Source: Anaerolineae bacterium | GTDB lineage: Bacteria > Chloroflexota > Anaerolineae > Anaerolineales > UBA4823 | DNA length: 5,742 nt | Assembly (NCBI GenBank): GCA_030622805.1 | Contig: JAUXFR010000104.1 | Coordinates: 1-5,742 of the forward strand | Direction of reading: 5' to 3' | In this document: in pieces, positions 5,598 through 5,742 of the stretch | Layout: each line of letters begins with the position of its first letter | Position numbering within the stretch: position 1 is the first letter of the stretch | Translations under genes and position numbers: made by a program | The notes under the pieces: generated by a model | What the model was told of the DNA's origin: nothing | The model's database searches: none | Seen by the model: only the letters and a program-made list of their open reading frames with translations

Positions 5598-5742
5598 ACC
5601 TACCCACAAAGAGTCCAGAAACATGAAAGACTCGATATATCCCAAAATGTTAAACTCCAGTTCATGGAAAAAACGGATCGCCCGTTCATTACGCCCCACT
5701 GGACGCACTTTCAATTGCCGCACACCACTTTTGCGTGCTTCA
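5418..5742 (-). CDS. Partial GNAT acetyltransferase, C-terminal end, convergent
   Basis: The minus-strand frame enters at 5742 and stays open to a TAA at 5420-5418; the start lies beyond the window. From 5741 to about 5616 it reads like the end of a Gcn5-related N-acetyltransferase: EARKSGVRQLKVRPVGRN, then ERAIRFFHELEFNILG, then YIESFMFL. The Asn followed by AIRFF and the 'GF..lG' strand are typical of the acetyl-CoA-fold C-terminus, although the usual Gly before Phe is Glu here (ELEF). GNAT enzymes transfer acetyl from acetyl-CoA to amines; the substrate cannot be told. After about 5616 the frame looks like non-coding shadow of the UbiB helices and overlaps that gene by 180 bases antisense. 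The true end may be near 5600, where a TAG lies in the +1 frame, so a frameshift or lost stop is possible. Family call moderate; end uncertain. Confidence 0.55.
   Translation of the reverse strand, partial: EARKSGVRQLKVRPVGRNERAIRFFHELEFNILGYIESFMFLDSLWVGSPLVIPPGAPDREHDIYESENGCNDEHEDEHIKWNKIQEPKLLYGCEADDRRSKQHPDK

Noticed and set aside
5611..5633. GAGTC/GACTC hairpin just after the UbiB gene as a terminator
   Set aside because: The stem is only five bases with a 13-base loop, there is no T-run, and it lies inside the GNAT coding sequence.
1..5742. CRISPR array, tRNA, rRNA or insertion sequence
   Set aside because: I saw no regularly spaced repeats, cloverleaf, rRNA-like sequence, transposase or long terminal inverted repeats on reading the window.

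Overview
The window looks like a piece of a bacterial chromosome of moderate GC content. It is dominated by three large plus-strand genes for membrane proteins, and a fourth, partial gene enters from the right on the minus strand. The architectures suggest a non-proteobacterial lineage. A Chloroflexota (Anaerolineae-like) bacterium is my best guess, because a PF04020-type 'phage holin' module fused to a phosphodiesterase or to a UbiB kinase, together with the style of the GNAT tail, fits that group. This assignment is inference from memory of families; no marker gene is present.

Layout: 1-211 is a leader region with no gene I can defend, only small inverted repeats and the Shine-Dalgarno site of the first gene. 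212-1234 encodes a 340-residue polytopic protein of the lysylphosphatidylglycerol-synthase membrane-region (UPF0104/YbhN-like) family, without a synthase domain. 1295-3382 encodes a 695-residue protein: an N-terminal four-helix PF04020-like domain followed by an alkaline-phosphatase-superfamily phosphodiesterase domain with a complete set of predicted metal ligands and nucleophile. 3438-5597 encodes a 719-residue protein: a second PF04020-like domain, a complete UbiB/ABC1/COQ8-type atypical kinase-like ATPase, and two C-terminal membrane helices. 5598-5742 holds the 3' end of a convergent GNAT acetyltransferase gene, whose frame runs on antisense into the end of the UbiB gene.

The three plus-strand genes are separated by only 60 and 55 bases with no convincing terminator between them, so they probably form one transcription unit. 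All three products sit in the membrane, and their families are linked to lipids: the LPG-synthase membrane region to lipid translocation, UbiB/COQ8 to isoprenoid and quinone lipids, and the phosphodiesterase to phospho- or pyrophospho-esters. The notable feature is that the same four-helix module is attached to two unrelated catalytic domains in adjacent genes. The charge pattern places both catalytic domains on the cytoplasmic side. A shared role in handling membrane lipids or isoprenoid carriers is a reasonable hypothesis, but the sequence does not prove it.
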